A DNA stretch of 64,000 nt from an uncultured Bacilli bacterium. Lineage in GTDB: Bacteria > Bacillota_I > Bacilli_A > RF39 > UBA660. This document shows, one piece after another, positions 25,770 through 34,577 of this stretch; position 1 is the stretch's first letter; every line of letters begins with the position of its first letter. A program made the position numbers and the translations under genes. The stretch is taken from NCBI GenBank assembly GCA_934129885.1, contig CAKOWU010000004.1:1-64000 (forward strand), given 5' to 3'. The notes beneath the pieces are model-generated. The model saw only the letters and a list, made by a program, of their open reading frames with translations, was not told where the DNA came from and searched no databases.

Positions 25770-27816
25770 CATACTTCTTACTATCTATGCACTCATCTGC
25801 CTTATCATAAATATAAACAAAACGCCGCATTCCATCTATAAAGAAGGTACCTATACCATAAAAGGTATTGTAAAAAAATGTATCACCAAAGAAGATAAAA
25901 CCACAATCACCTTATCTTCTAAAGAAAACATACTTATAAATGATTATAACGCATCAAAATGTCATCTAGGAAGCATGGTGAAGGCTACTGGAAAATTGCA
26001 AAAGCCAAATAATAATACCGTATTTAATACATTTAACTACCGTAGATACCTTTATAGCCAGCACATAAACTACATTATGACCGTGGATAAAATAACCTTC
26101 TTACCATCCAAACCAAGCATCCTCTATAGTGCCCAGAACGCCATAAGAGGCCATATCAAAAATTACCAAACAAAAAATTACCTCGAAACTTTTATCCTAG
26201 GTGACAAAAGCGATATCGATGCCGAAGTCATGAATAGTTATCAAAATAACGGCATAAGCCATCTGTTATCCATATCGGGAATGCATATAAGCCTACTTTC
26301 ATTAATAATTCTTTTTGCCTTAAATAAAATATCCAAAAGGAAAATAATAAACTACCTTCTAGTTATAGTGTGCCTAGTATCATATGCCACCTTAACAGGT
26401 CTCTCACCACCAGTCGCCAGAGCAACCCTTTTATTTATAGCCCTAACCATAAACAAAACATTTGACTTAAAAATCAAAACCATATACCTGCTCATAATCA
26501 TCTGTGACATCACCATAATATATAATCCTTATATAATATATAACATTGGCTTCCAGTTTTCCTACATAGTGTCTTTCTATCTTATATTGTTTCAAAAACT
26601 AATAGAAGCAAAAAAAGACTACATAACCAAAACATTTTTAATATCATTTATCGCCTTTCTAGCAGGCATTCCTATAATGATAATCAACTTTCACCAAATA
26701 AATCTGCTTTCACCCTTAATTAATGTAATCTTTGTACCATTAGTCTCCGTCATTATCTTCCCATTATCACTCATCACCCTCATCATCCAACCACTAGATT
26801 TGCCCCTCAAAATCATCATCGAATGCACTGAACAAATATCATTAAGCATCGCTGCTGTCGATAATTTTAACATCATACTAAAACACATAAACCTTATTAT
26901 CGTCGCTGCATATTATCTTGTCATTACCGGCACTTTATATTGCCTTGTAAAAAGACAAATACGCGGTCTTGTAATCCTTTCGTTAATGCTTTTTGCCCAC
27001 ACCAATATAAATTATTTAAACCCATATCCATTCATAACCATGATTGATGTAGGGCAAGGGGATAGTCTTTTGCTTTCATTGCCGCATAACAAAGGAAACA
27101 TCTTAATCGATACTGGTGGTACCGCAAACTTCCGAAATAGTTTTAAAAATCAAAATAAAAAATTCACTGGTACCATCGCTACAAACACAATTAACTATCT
27201 AAAAAGTGAAGGCATAAAAGAAATAAACTATCTCATAATAACCCATGGTGACTTCGACCACATAGGAGAAGCCGAGAACCTCATAAATAATTATAAGATT
27301 AAAAACATAATACTAAACTCACACCAAAACAATAGCCTAGAAGACGCAGTAGTAAATCTTGCCCATAAAAAACATATCCCATGTAAAAATATAAATGAAG
27401 GTTATTTAAAAATAAATAAATACAAACTTAAATTTTTAAAAAGTAATTCGCAAACTGAAAATGAAGATAGTCTTATTATTTATACAAAAATGAATAACCA
27501 GAATATATTATTAATGGGAGATGCAGGAGAAGAAAGAGAAAAATATATTTTAAAAGAATATAATTTACCCAAAATGGATATATTAAAAGTAGGACACCAT
27601 GGGTCTAAACATTCCACATCTCCAAGGTTTGTAAACCAGATAGAGCCTAAGATATCATTAATATCCGCAGGCCGTAATAACTTATATGGTCACCCCCATA
27701 AAGAACTACTCGCAAGGTTAGAAGATAGTAAACTTCTAATTACCCAAATAGATGGTTCTGTAAAAATTGTATTAAAAAAAAGAACCATCTATTACACATG
27801 CCCGCTAATGCGTTAG
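25738..27816 (+). CDS. comEC: Competence protein ComEC/Rec2, DNA-uptake channel
   Basis: About 692 residues in the classic three-part order. A short OB-like N-terminal domain (DUF4131) after one membrane helix comes first. The Competence domain has many membrane helices and the SHLLSISGMHISLLS motif (~175). The C-terminal metallo-beta-lactamase-like domain carries MIDVGQGDSLLL, IDTGG, THGDFDHIGEAENL, MGDAGEERE and GHHGSKHS. It forms the inner-membrane channel passing single-stranded DNA. ATG 25738 lies within comEA and has no clear ribosome site, so translation probably depends on comEA coupling. Together with ComEA and pilin-like genes it indicates natural transformation, or its ancestry. 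Confidence 0.95.
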   Translation: MTKSKITLLFSILLTIYALICLIININKTPHSIYKEGTYTIKGIVKKCITKEDKTTITLSSKENILINDYNASKCHLGSMVKATGKLQKPNNNTVFNTFNYRRYLYSQHINYIMTVDKITFLPSKPSILYSAQNAIRGHIKNYQTKNYLETFILGDKSDIDAEVMNSYQNNGISHLLSISGMHISLLSLIILFALNKISKRKIINYLLVIVCLVSYATLTGLSPPVARATLLFIALTINKTFDLKIKTIYLLIIICDITIIYNPYIIYNIGFQFSYIVSFYLILFQKLIEAKKDYITKTFLISFIAFLAGIPIMIINFHQINLLSPLINVIFVPLVSVIIFPLSLITLIIQPLDLPLKIIIECTEQISLSIAAVDNFNIILKHINLIIVAAYYLVITGTLYCLVKRQIRGLVILSLMLFAHTNINYLNPYPFITMIDVGQGDSLLLSLPHNKGNILIDTGGTANFRNSFKNQNKKFTGTIATNTINYLKSEGIKEINYLIITHGDFDHIGEAENLINNYKIKNIILNSHQNNSLEDAVVNLAHKKHIPCKNINEGYLKINKYKLKFLKSNSQTENEDSLIIYTKMNNQNILLMGDAGEEREKYILKEYNLPKMDILKVGHHGSKHSTSPRFVNQIEPKISLISAGRNNLYGHPHKELLARLEDSKLLITQIDGSVKIVLKKRTIYYTCPLMR

Positions 27817-27831
27817 CGTTTAAATATAGAT

Positions 27832-27875
27832 GTCTCTTGGTGCAGATAGAATTTTATCATCCGAGAGGCTTTTTC
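27832..27875 (+). terminator. Terminator after comEC
   Basis: CTCTTGG (27834-27840) with CCGAGAG (27861-27867), an inner GATA/TATC stem and a TTTTT tail. Confidence 0.65.
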
Positions 27876-28377
27876 ATTGCCTATTTTTAAGGACAGGAAC
27901 ATCACCATTTCATTTTTGTCATGGCTCACCAACAAATATTAAATAAATGAAACCCTAAATACCCACATCTTCAAAAACAAAGTTATAAAATAAATGACAT
28001 CACCAGTAAATATATAAGCAAAAGTTCAAAAAAACATAAAACTAGACCTAAACAATAAAATAATAATATTGCCTGAACTAAATGAAGTCAAAATAAGAGG
28101 CTATCGTAATCTAAAACATATAAGCAGAACTATAAAAAACAAATAAATATTTTATTAGCGCCTTAGTGGCCCACCAAATATATTGGTACCAAAAATCACA
28201 CCACATCCATAGTTGGAATAGAACTAAGGGATTAAAAATATAATAATATATTCTAATAACAAAAAAACAAATTATAATAGAAGTTGTCCCAATCTATACT
28301 AGTCTGTGAAGCCCCTTAAGAAACAGAAAAAACTTAGTATCCCTTGCTCATCTATTGTAGCTTATTTAGCTCATTCG
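27876..28377. other. AT-rich intergenic region upstream of the 28411 gene
   Basis: No ORF with a start signal, no tRNA and no strong repeat. Around 28273-28310 a sequence loosely resembles the 41-bp element (GAAGT..TGTCCCA..TACTAGT), too diverged to call. Confidence 0.35.
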
Positions 28378-28386
28378 TGGTATAAT
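28378..28386 (+). promoter_or_regulatory. Extended -10 promoter for the 28411 gene
   Basis: TGGTATAAT (28378-28386) is a textbook extended -10, 25 bp before the GTG start. The -35 is weak. Confidence 0.5.
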
Positions 28387-28410
28387 GTCTATGAAGAAAA
28401 GGTGAATGCG

Positions 28411-28950
28411 GTGAATTATTTAGTAAACGAGATCAAAAAAATGCAAGGTACAGTTTTAGGAATTGGCATAACTGATGAGAAACTAAAATATGCTATAAAA
28501 AGTAATAGCAATATACTGAGTTTTGAATTATTAGAAGAACCAAAAAGCAAGATTTTTAATCCTAAAAAATTCAAAACAGAAAAATGCAAAAAAAGACAAA
28601 AAAAAGTTAATATCAAGAAAATAAGAAAAAGATACAAAAAGAAAAGGATCGATAATATTATATGTGGCTACAAAAATGTATCCAAGTTTACCAAAACATT
28701 CGTAAGAGATAGCATATATATAAATAAGGGTTATTTATATATGTATGGCTCAAAAGAAGAACTAGAAAACATAAAAGAAAAATATGCAAGGTATACAACT
28801 GATATTAAACTCGTTAAAGAAAAAAACATATACATATTAGTGGTAAATAATTCTAATACTAAAAATAATAAATTAAAAGATATCGCTTATTGGTGGAAAG
28901 ACACCGTAACAGACGCCCTTGATTTTTTAACAATTTTATTAGCAAATTAG
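28411..28950 (+). CDS. Hypothetical basic protein, about 179 residues
   Basis: Not recognised. GTG 28411 fits an AAGGTG ribosome site; the frame extends upstream to 28306 but without signals. The N-terminus (MQGTVLGIGITDEKLKYAIKSNSNILSFELLEE) looks like a Rossmann-type first strand. The middle is extremely Lys/Arg-rich (KKRQKKVNIKKIRKRYKKKR), then YLYMYGSKEELENIKEKY and a C-terminal amphipathic stretch DTVTDALDFLTILLAN. It may be a reduced methyltransferase-like protein, but no SAM-binding motif is complete. It sits just before secE. Confidence 0.6.
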   Translation: MNYLVNEIKKMQGTVLGIGITDEKLKYAIKSNSNILSFELLEEPKSKIFNPKKFKTEKCKKRQKKVNIKKIRKRYKKKRIDNIICGYKNVSKFTKTFVRDSIYINKGYLYMYGSKEELENIKEKYARYTTDIKLVKEKNIYILVVNNSNTKNNKLKDIAYWWKDTVTDALDFLTILLAN

Positions 28951-28962
28951 CATAAAATGTTC

Positions 28963-28990
28963 TTGACTTTTAAAAGAAAGTATAGTATTC
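28963..28990 (+). promoter_or_regulatory. Promoter of secE-nusG
   Basis: TTGACT (28963-28968), 16-bp spacer, TATTCT (28985-28990). Confidence 0.55.
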
Positions 28991-29057
28991 TTTAATCGAG
29001 GACACAGAAAAGTGTTTTTTATTTGAAGTTTTCATAAAACAAAAGTAGGTGATATAA

Positions 29058-29246
29058 ATGAATAAAATAAAACAGTTTTTCGCAGGCGTAAAAAAAGAAA
29101 TGAAAAGGGTAATGTGGCCTAAAAAAAAGAATATGATTAAATATTCAGTAGCAATGCTTGTTTGCATAGTTTTTTTAGGAATATTCTTTGTATGTTCAGA
29201 TCTTATAATCGCTGGCGTTAGAACGGCTATGGAGGGACTTAAATAA
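29058..29246 (+). CDS. secE: Preprotein translocase subunit SecE
   Basis: 62 residues, the short single-spanning SecE of Gram-positives. The cytoplasmic amphipathic helix (IKQFFAGVKKEMKRVMWPKKK, with the conserved W-P) precedes one membrane helix (YSVAMLVCIVFLGIFFVCSDLII). It clamps SecY in the translocon. The stop overlaps the nusG ATG by one base, as is common. No rpmG precedes it here. Confidence 0.95.
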   Translation: MNKIKQFFAGVKKEMKRVMWPKKKNMIKYSVAMLVCIVFLGIFFVCSDLIIAGVRTAMEGLK

Positions 29247-29770
29247 TGGAAAAAGAATGGTATGTAGTAAATACTTATTCAGGGCACGAAAATAAAGTAA
29301 AAGAAAGATTAGAAATGCGTGCTAGTTCAACAGGCATGGAGGACTATATTTTAAGAGTTGTAGTTCCTGAAAAAAAAGAAATTGACGAAAATGGAAAAGA
29401 AAGAGTTAAAAAAATATTCCCGGGCTACATTTTAGTAGAAATGATAATGACAGACGAAGCGTGGTTTGTTGTTCGAAATACCCCTGGTGTGACTGGATTT
29501 ATCGGTTCGTCTGGTAAGGGAGCCAAACCATTTCCATTAACATCATCAGAAGTAGATAATATTCTAGGTACAATGGGAATGAGTAGACTTGACGTTGAAA
29601 CAGAACTTAAAGTTGGTACTAAAGTAGAAGTTGTAGATGGACCATTTGCAAATATGCTAGGGACCATTAAATCAGTTGATGTTGAAAATTCAAAATTAGA
29701 AGTAGCACTAGATTTATTCGGACAAGAAACCATTGTAGAATTAAATTTATCACAAATTTCTAAAGCATAA
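29246..29770 (+). CDS. nusG: Transcription elongation/antitermination factor NusG
   Basis: 174 residues with the NGN domain (KEWYVVNTYSGHENKVKERLE ... PGYILVEMIMTDEAWFVVRNTPGVTGFIG) and the C-terminal KOW domain (GTKVEVVDGPFANMLGTIKSVD). It binds RNA polymerase and links it to Rho or ribosomes. Transcribed with secE; a separate promoter follows for rplK. Confidence 0.97.
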   Translation: MEKEWYVVNTYSGHENKVKERLEMRASSTGMEDYILRVVVPEKKEIDENGKERVKKIFPGYILVEMIMTDEAWFVVRNTPGVTGFIGSSGKGAKPFPLTSSEVDNILGTMGMSRLDVETELKVGTKVEVVDGPFANMLGTIKSVDVENSKLEVALDLFGQETIVELNLSQISKA

Positions 29771-29771
29771 G

Positions 29772-29800
29772 TTTACAAATAAAAAAAAATATGATATTAT
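29772..29800 (+). promoter_or_regulatory. Promoter of rplK-rplA
   Basis: TTTACA (29772-29777), 17-bp spacer, TATTAT (29795-29800) with an extended -10 TG. Confidence 0.55.
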
Positions 29801-29830
29801 TAAAGGGCTATATTTTTGAATATAGATATA

Positions 29831-29860
29831 AGTGGGAGCGCCGATGCATTATGACCACTC
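29831..29860 (+). ncRNA. L1-binding-like leader of rplK
   Basis: AGTGGGAG, a GATG bulge and GACCACT form a short stem-loop matching the L1 autoregulatory mRNA site pattern (stem with GUGGGAG and GAUG loops, mimicking 23S helix 77). L1 bound here would repress the L11-L1 operon. Confidence 0.6.
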
Positions 29861-29893
29861 GCGAAAAAGTAAAATATATAGGAGGTGTTTTTC

Positions 29894-30316
29894 GTGGCAA
29901 ATGTAACAAAGAAAATTAAAATTCAAATTCCTGCAGGTAAGGCTACACCAGCTCCACCAGTTGGAACAGTTTTAGGTCCAGCAGGAATTAACTTACAAGA
30001 ATTCTGTACAAAATATAATGACGCAACTAGAGATAAAATGGGAGATATATTACCAGTGGAAATATCTATCTATGAAGACAGAACTTTCGACTTCGTAATC
30101 AAAACTCCACCAACTGCGTTTTTAATAAAGAGAACTTGTAAAATAAATAAAGGAGGCGTAAAAGGTAAAAACGAAACCGTTGCGACTCTAACCAAAGAAC
30201 AGCTTAAAGAAATCGCAGAAATTAAGTTACCAGATTTAAACTGTGATAACATTGAAGCAGCAATGAAAACTGTTGCTGGAACTGCTTTAAACATGGGCGT
30301 TAAAGTAGAAGAATAA
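29894..30316 (+). CDS. rplK: 50S ribosomal protein L11
   Basis: 140 residues, starting MANVTKKIKIQIPAGKATPAPPVGTVLGPAGIN, the L11 signature, and ending in the RNA-binding C-terminal domain. I choose GTG 29894, 7 bases after AGGAGGTG. An in-frame GTG at 29885 lies within the ribosome site. It forms the stalk base and GTPase-centre site with 23S rRNA. Followed by rplA after a second leader-like hairpin. Confidence 0.96.
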   Translation: MANVTKKIKIQIPAGKATPAPPVGTVLGPAGINLQEFCTKYNDATRDKMGDILPVEISIYEDRTFDFVIKTPPTAFLIKRTCKINKGGVKGKNETVATLTKEQLKEIAEIKLPDLNCDNIEAAMKTVAGTALNMGVKVEE

Positions 30317-30340
30317 GAAAATTAGTACATAGGTTATACC

Positions 30341-30380
30341 TATGTGGGAGGAAATATCGGCTATCCACTAGACCACATAA
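30341..30380 (+). ncRNA. Second L1-site-like hairpin before rplA
   Basis: TATGTGG (30341-30347) pairs with CCACATA (30373-30379), enclosing GAGG and AGA loops that resemble the leader at 29831 but lack GATG. It lies just before the rplA ribosome site, so L1 could act directly on its own gene. Confidence 0.4.
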
Positions 30381-30392
30381 GGAGGAAAAAAT

Positions 30393-31088
30393 ATGAAAAA
30401 AGGTAAAAAGTATGTAGAGGCTGCAAAAAAAATAGATAAGCATCATTTATATACTAAAGAAGAAGCCGTAAAATTAGTAAAAGAAACAAACGTTGCTAGT
30501 TTTGATGCTTCAGTAGAAGTCGCAATGCGTTTAAATTTAGATACCAAAAAAGCAGATCAACAATTAAGAGGCGCTACTGTACTTCCTAAAGGAACAGGTA
30601 AGGCTAAAAAAGTATTGGTTATTGCCAAAGGTGAAGCAGCAAAAGCCGCTAAAGATGCTGGTGCAGATTATGTTGGAGATACTGACATGTTAGAGAAAAT
30701 CCAAAAAGAAAATTGGTTTGACTTTGATGTTATGGTTGCAACTCCAGATATGATGCCTGCTCTAGGAAAATTGGGTAGAGTTTTAGGACCAAAAGGTTTA
30801 ATGCCAAACCCCAAAACTGGAACAGTTACTTTAGATACAGCAAAAGCCGTTGAAGAAGTAAAAAAAGGTCGTGTTGAATATAGAACAGACTCTTATGGAA
30901 ATGTTCATGCTTTAATTGGTAAAACATCATTTAGCGAAGAAGATTTGTTAGAAAACTTAAATGCGTTTGTAACATTAATTTATAAATCAAAACCTGCCGT
31001 TGTAAAAGGTACATACGTTAAAAATATATCTGTATCATCTACAATGGGACCAGGAGTAAAAGTTGATATAAATAGTTTTGACTTTTAA
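30393..31088 (+). CDS. rplA: 50S ribosomal protein L1
   Basis: 231 residues with typical motifs: [17 protein letters not shown] at the start, [45 protein letters not shown] and the C-terminal [10 protein letters not shown]. It binds 23S helix 77 near the E site and represses its own operon. AAGGAGG ribosome site. Its stop codon lies between the -35 and -10 of the rplJ promoter. Confidence 0.97.
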   Translation: MKKGKKYVEAAKKIDKHHLYTKEEAVKLVKETNVASFDASVEVAMRLNLDTKKADQQLRGATVLPKGTGKAKKVLVIAKGEAAKAAKDAGADYVGDTDMLEKIQKENWFDFDVMVATPDMMPALGKLGRVLGPKGLMPNPKTGTVTLDTAKAVEEVKKGRVEYRTDSYGNVHALIGKTSFSEEDLLENLNAFVTLIYKSKPAVVKGTYVKNISVSSTMGPGVKVDINSFDF

Positions 31089-31106
31089 TAAAAGTTATGC
31101 TATAAT
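31078..31106 (+). promoter_or_regulatory. Promoter of rplJ-rplL
   Basis: TTGACT (31078-31083), 17-bp spacer, TATAAT (31101-31106) with extended -10 TGC. It overlaps the end of rplA. Confidence 0.75.
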
Positions 31107-31115
31107 TTAATTGCT

Positions 31116-31225
31116 TGAAAGCCGTAGACAGTAGGGATGAAAATTTAAAAATCCTACCGAGGAACTTACTTTATTTAAGTGTTTTCGCTCTGTCTACTTA
31201 CTAGACAGAGTTTTTACGGCATTAA
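31116..31225 (+). ncRNA. L10 leader
   Basis: GCCGTAGACAGTAGG followed by ATCCTACCGAGG is the conserved core of the L10(L12)4-binding leader seen before rplJ in Firmicutes. A strong hairpin (CTCTGTCTA / TAGACAGAG, 31189-31211) with a TTTTT tail acts as the attenuating terminator. Excess L10-L12 complex would favour termination. Confidence 0.8.
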
Positions 31226-31247
31226 TAAAATAAAGGAGGTGTTGATA

Positions 31248-31742
31248 TTGGCAAATCAAAAAGTCCTAGATAAAAAGCAAGAAATAATTAACGAGATCAG
31301 CGATAATATCAAAAATTCAAGTTCAACAATATTTTTTGACTATCAAGGACTAACCGCAATGGAGACAAATGAGTTAAGAGGTCTGCTTAAAGAAAATGGT
31401 TCCAAATTAAAAATCTATAAAAATACATTAGTTAAAAGAGCATTAGATTCTTTGAAAATTACTCTAAACGAAGATTTAGAAGGACCAAAAGCCGTAGCAT
31501 TTGGTACTGACGCAGTCGCACCAATCAAGACTCTTAGTGATTACTCAAAAAAACATCCTGCACTAGAATTAAAACTTGGACTAGTTGAAGGAGAGTTAAC
31601 TGATGAGGCAAAATTAAAAGAATTATCAACTATCCCATCAAGAGACGGCTTACTTACAATGCTTGCGTCTGGACTTATGGGTACAGTTAGAGACTTATCA
31701 ATTTGCTTAGATTTATATTCTAAGGATTTAGAAGAAAAATAA
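31248..31742 (+). CDS. rplJ: 50S ribosomal protein L10
   Basis: 164 residues from a TTG start at 31248, six bases after AAAGGAGGTG. It starts [36 protein letters not shown] and includes [26 protein letters not shown], both L10 hallmarks. The C-terminal helix that carries L7/L12 dimers is present. Upstream in-frame codons lie inside the leader terminator. Controlled by the L10 leader. Confidence 0.96.
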   Translation: MANQKVLDKKQEIINEISDNIKNSSSTIFFDYQGLTAMETNELRGLLKENGSKLKIYKNTLVKRALDSLKITLNEDLEGPKAVAFGTDAVAPIKTLSDYSKKHPALELKLGLVEGELTDEAKLKELSTIPSRDGLLTMLASGLMGTVRDLSICLDLYSKDLEEK

Positions 31743-31761
31743 AAAAGAAAGGAATGATATA

Positions 31762-32127
31762 ATGGCAAAATTTACAAAAGATGAATTTATTAGTGGATTA
31801 AAAGAAATGACTATTCTTGAAGTTAAAGAATTAGTAGATGCAATGAAGGAGGAATTTGGTGTTGACCCTAGTGCCGTTGCCGTTGCAGCAGCCCCAGCCG
31901 CTGAAGAACAAGCAGGTCCTAGCAAGGTTACTCTTGTACTAGCAAGTGCTGGTGGAAACAAAATTCCAGTTATCAAATTAGTTAGAGACATCACTGGTCT
32001 TGGACTTAAAGAAGCAAAGGCTATCGCAGATAACGGAGGAAACATTAAAGAAGATATTACTCCAGAAGAAGCTAATGAATTAAAAGCACAGTTCGAAGAA
32101 GCTGGTGCAACAGTAGAAATAAAATAA
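31762..32127 (+). CDS. rplL: 50S ribosomal protein L7/L12
   Basis: 121 residues. N-terminal dimerisation domain ([30 protein letters not shown]), an Ala-rich hinge, and the C-terminal factor-binding domain ([36 protein letters not shown]). This stalk protein recruits translation GTPases. AAAGGA ribosome site. Followed by an attenuator-type hairpin. Confidence 0.97.
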   Translation: MAKFTKDEFISGLKEMTILEVKELVDAMKEEFGVDPSAVAVAAAPAAEEQAGPSKVTLVLASAGGNKIPVIKLVRDITGLGLKEAKAIADNGGNIKEDITPEEANELKAQFEEAGATVEIK

Positions 32128-32133
32128 TAATAC

Positions 32134-32166
32134 AAAAGCCTGTACTTAAAATAAGTATGGGCTTTA
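32134..32166 (+). terminator. Hairpin after rplL, partial terminator
   Basis: AAAGCCTGTACTT and AAGTATGGGCTTT form a long stem but the T tail is weak. It may set relative expression of downstream ybxB. Confidence 0.5.
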
Positions 32167-32189
32167 CCCATAATTTAAGGAGCGTTAAA

Positions 32190-32768
32190 ATGACCCACTA
32201 TTTTACCAATGATTATATAAAAAGTGATGAAAAAACAATTTTAGTAAAAATAAAGAACCAAGATTTTGAATTCAAAGTAGATAATGGGGTCTTCTCTAAA
32301 AAAGGTTTAGATTTTGGAACCAGAACATTATTAGAAAACTTGCCAGAACTAAGAGGAAATATATTAGATTTTGGATGTGGATATGGACCTATCGGGATAT
32401 ATATTGCAAAAACGTACAACTGTAATGTCGATATGATTGATATAAACAATAGAAGTCTTTCACTAGCAGTCAAAAATTCAAAAATAAACAACGTCAAAAC
32501 AACTATATTCGCCAGCGACATATATGCGAATGTTACTAAAAAATATGACTATATAATAACTAATCCGCCAATAAGGGTAGGAAACACAATACTTTTTCAA
32601 ATACTTTTAGATGCAAAAAAATATTTGAAAAAAGGTGGAGAATTATGGCTGGTAATAAATAAAAACCAAGGAGCCAAAACGATTTATAAAACATTAGAGA
32701 ACCATTACAACACATCACTAATCACAAAAAATAAAGGCTTTTATATAATAAGAGCCCAGAATATATAA
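32190..32768 (+). CDS. ybxB: YbxB/RsmC-like class I methyltransferase
   Basis: 192 residues from ATG 32190 (AAGGAG site). It begins HYFTNDYIKSDEK, has the SAM-binding GNILDFGCGYGPIGIYIAK (about residues 60-78) and the catalytic TNPPIRVG of rRNA N2-guanine methyltransferases. B. subtilis ybxB lies at the same place between rplL and rpoB. The target is probably 16S rRNA by analogy with RsmC; not proven. Confidence 0.88.
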   Translation: MTHYFTNDYIKSDEKTILVKIKNQDFEFKVDNGVFSKKGLDFGTRTLLENLPELRGNILDFGCGYGPIGIYIAKTYNCNVDMIDINNRSLSLAVKNSKINNVKTTIFASDIYANVTKKYDYIITNPPIRVGNTILFQILLDAKKYLKKGGELWLVINKNQGAKTIYKTLENHYNTSLITKNKGFYIIRAQNI

Positions 32769-32796
32769 AAAGGGGACTTTGGAAAGGAGCATAAAC

Positions 32797-33396
32797 ATGA
32801 ATGCAGAGCAAACAAAAGATAAAATCATAAAAATTAGAGATGAAGAAATTGAAACCCTAGAAACAAGCCGCCCAAAAGAAATAAAAATAGATGGTGACTT
32901 TTTCGAAAATGCTACACTAGGTTTATATTATGAAGTTTTATCCACATTTATCGAAAAAATAACCACGACGACAGATAATCCAGAAACATTTATATTTATA
33001 GATAATTGCTTTGAGAAAGAAGGGGTAGTAAGATATAATGACTTAGACCTAATCACTTCGTCACCACACTTACATAGAATTTCGGCCACGGAATTCCCCG
33101 AATTACACGGAAAAGTCTTTATAGAAAAATTATTTATTACACTTTTAAAAAAACATCCTTATTCAGTACTATTTTCAAAAGTAAAGTCAAAAGTTGGTTA
33201 TAATCATGAATTGTGTTTTCATTTGATGTCTAATCAAGAAAGCTTGAAAACGTTTAGAGAATTTATAAATCAAAAAGATATATTAGATATTGAACATCAA
33301 GCAGAGACCACGATAATAAGATTATATGAAACAGATCAAAAAGATACATCGTGCAAAAAATATGTAAAATCCACCATTGAACGCATAAAAATATAA
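32797..33396 (+). CDS. Hypothetical protein, member 1 of a tandem paralogue family
   Basis: About 199 residues, unrecognised, soluble. ATG 32797 has AAAGGAG upstream. It shares with the next gene the landmarks LYYEVLSTFIEK and FIEKLFITLLKKHPYSVLFSKVK (next gene: LYYQIINATIDS, FFINLLEQHPYSVLFSKIK). These genes are inserted between ybxB and rpoB, which are close neighbours in most Firmicutes. No membrane segment or catalytic motif is seen. Confidence 0.75.
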   Translation: MNAEQTKDKIIKIRDEEIETLETSRPKEIKIDGDFFENATLGLYYEVLSTFIEKITTTTDNPETFIFIDNCFEKEGVVRYNDLDLITSSPHLHRISATEFPELHGKVFIEKLFITLLKKHPYSVLFSKVKSKVGYNHELCFHLMSNQESLKTFREFINQKDILDIEHQAETTIIRLYETDQKDTSCKKYVKSTIERIKI

Positions 33397-33435
33397 AAGA
33401 ATAATAAGGGTCAAAAAAGCAAAGGAGTGAAATTA

Positions 33436-34104
33436 ATGAATATTACAGAATTAAAATATCAAATAGATGCCATGGACAGAAAAAATACATTGCAATCCAA
33501 TGAAACAAAACTCAAATATTGTGAACAATGCACATTAGAATTGTATTATCAAATAATAAACGCTACCATTGACAGTACGCTAGCTAACACAAAAAAATAT
33601 GGTGCACAGTATATCACTGAAAACTATTTTTTCGCCACTAACCATCCAAAAAAAGAACGCATGAGTTGTCTTGATTGTCCTGATTGTACCATAGAACAAT
33701 CAGAATATGAAAGTGAAATCTACTGTGCCGCTTTTCCTAATCTATATAGAGTAATGCCATATAACACATTTGCGGTCACTGACAAAGTTTTCACGCTAGA
33801 TTTTTTTATTAATCTTCTAGAACAACACCCTTATTCAGTCCTATTCTCCAAAATCAAAAAGGATACAGAGAGCATATGCGACACGTCATTTTACTTCACT
33901 TCCTCATTAGAGAATATCAAAATCTTCAAAGCAGCGTTACTAGCAGAAAAAGCCCAAGCAAAAGTGTGCGACAAAACAATAATCGAGTCTTGTAGAAAAA
34001 TGCAAAGTGAAAATCCATCCAAAAAATTTCTAAAAAGTTTATATAATACATTTAGTACAAACAAAGATAAAATACGCAAGAAGCGAAACAATGATGGATA
34101 TTGA
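33436..34104 (+). CDS. Hypothetical protein, member 2 of a tandem paralogue family
   Basis: About 222 residues from ATG 33436 (AAAGGAG at 33421-33427). Homologous to the gene before it (EQHPYSVLFSKIK core). It carries an extra CxxCxxC-like cluster, MSCLDCPDCTIEQ at about residue 77, that could bind metal. The very basic tail ends KIRKKRNNDGY. It ends in TGA and overlaps a third, truncated relative. Function unknown. Confidence 0.75.
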   Translation: MNITELKYQIDAMDRKNTLQSNETKLKYCEQCTLELYYQIINATIDSTLANTKKYGAQYITENYFFATNHPKKERMSCLDCPDCTIEQSEYESEIYCAAFPNLYRVMPYNTFAVTDKVFTLDFFINLLEQHPYSVLFSKIKKDTESICDTSFYFTSSLENIKIFKAALLAEKAQAKVCDKTIIESCRKMQSENPSKKFLKSLYNTFSTNKDKIRKKRNNDGY

Positions 34105-34237
34105 GCAGTTTAAAAATAACACCAACCGCATCAGTACTGCTGAAATAGAAGAAAAAAAACTCAAGACCAAGTCAAATCAAGCCTTGCGAACAGAGAATAT
34201 TAGAATTTTACCATTTACAACACTTCCTAAAAGCTAG
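34091..34237 (+). pseudogene. Truncated third member of the paralogue family
   Basis: A 48-residue ORF (start MMDIEQFKNNTNRISTAEIE) whose beginning resembles the starts of both preceding genes. A shifted frame over 34197-34245 reads ILEFYHLQHFLKAS, similar to the family's LELYYQIINATIDS. So the gene seems cut by a frameshift and deletion. It overlaps the previous gene by 14 bp. Confidence 0.5.
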
Positions 34238-34477
34238 TAACAATCAAAGGTGGACTTTGGTTGTTTCACTATTATAATTAGACGTTAAAAAATCAAGGCC
34301 AAGATGAACTCACTTCGTTCGCCCTTGATTTTTCCTTATATAAATTGAAAAAATTTACCAATTAAATGCAATCTGATATTTTTGTACGGTTAAATGCAAT
34401 ACTTATGGGAATAGGGGCTGCATTTAGTTTTACTTTTGATAAAATAAATTTATTTACCCTTTTTTACTGCAAAACAA
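34238..34477. other. Spacer upstream of rpoB with terminators and a shared 27-mer
   Basis: It holds a hairpin (34240-34266), a strong terminator (34287-34335), an 11-base direct repeat TTAAATGCAAT, and the 27-mer 34419-34445 also found before ftsA. A frame around it reads MGIGAAFSFTFDKI but is not a gene. Confidence 0.5.
34287..34335 (+). terminator. Terminator before the rpoB promoter
   Basis: AAAAATCAAGG pairs perfectly with CCTTGATTTTT, with an inner GAAC/GTTC stem, then TTCC. Confidence 0.7.
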
Positions 34478-34506
34478 TTGACAATTTGGCAAGAAGTGTC
34501 TATAAT
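34478..34506 (+). promoter_or_regulatory. Promoter of rpoB-rpoC
   Basis: Consensus TTGACA (34478-34483), 17-bp spacer, TATAAT (34501-34506). The leader is about 65 bases. Confidence 0.85.
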
Positions 34507-34577
34507 TATAAATTGGCGGCATGTACTTTTAAAAACATGTAAAAGACCGAAAAAAACTAGTTTAATGAGGTGAGAGA

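Noticed and set aside
28273..28310. Third copy of the 41-bp upstream element
   Set aside because: Only short pieces agree (TGTCCCA, TACTAGT) and spacing differs; not beyond chance in AT-rich DNA.
34390..34440. Short gene reading MGIGAAFSFTFDKI upstream of rpoB
   Set aside because: No ribosome site and it is broken within ~30 codons; the shared 27-mer explains the resemblance to the ftsA upstream region.
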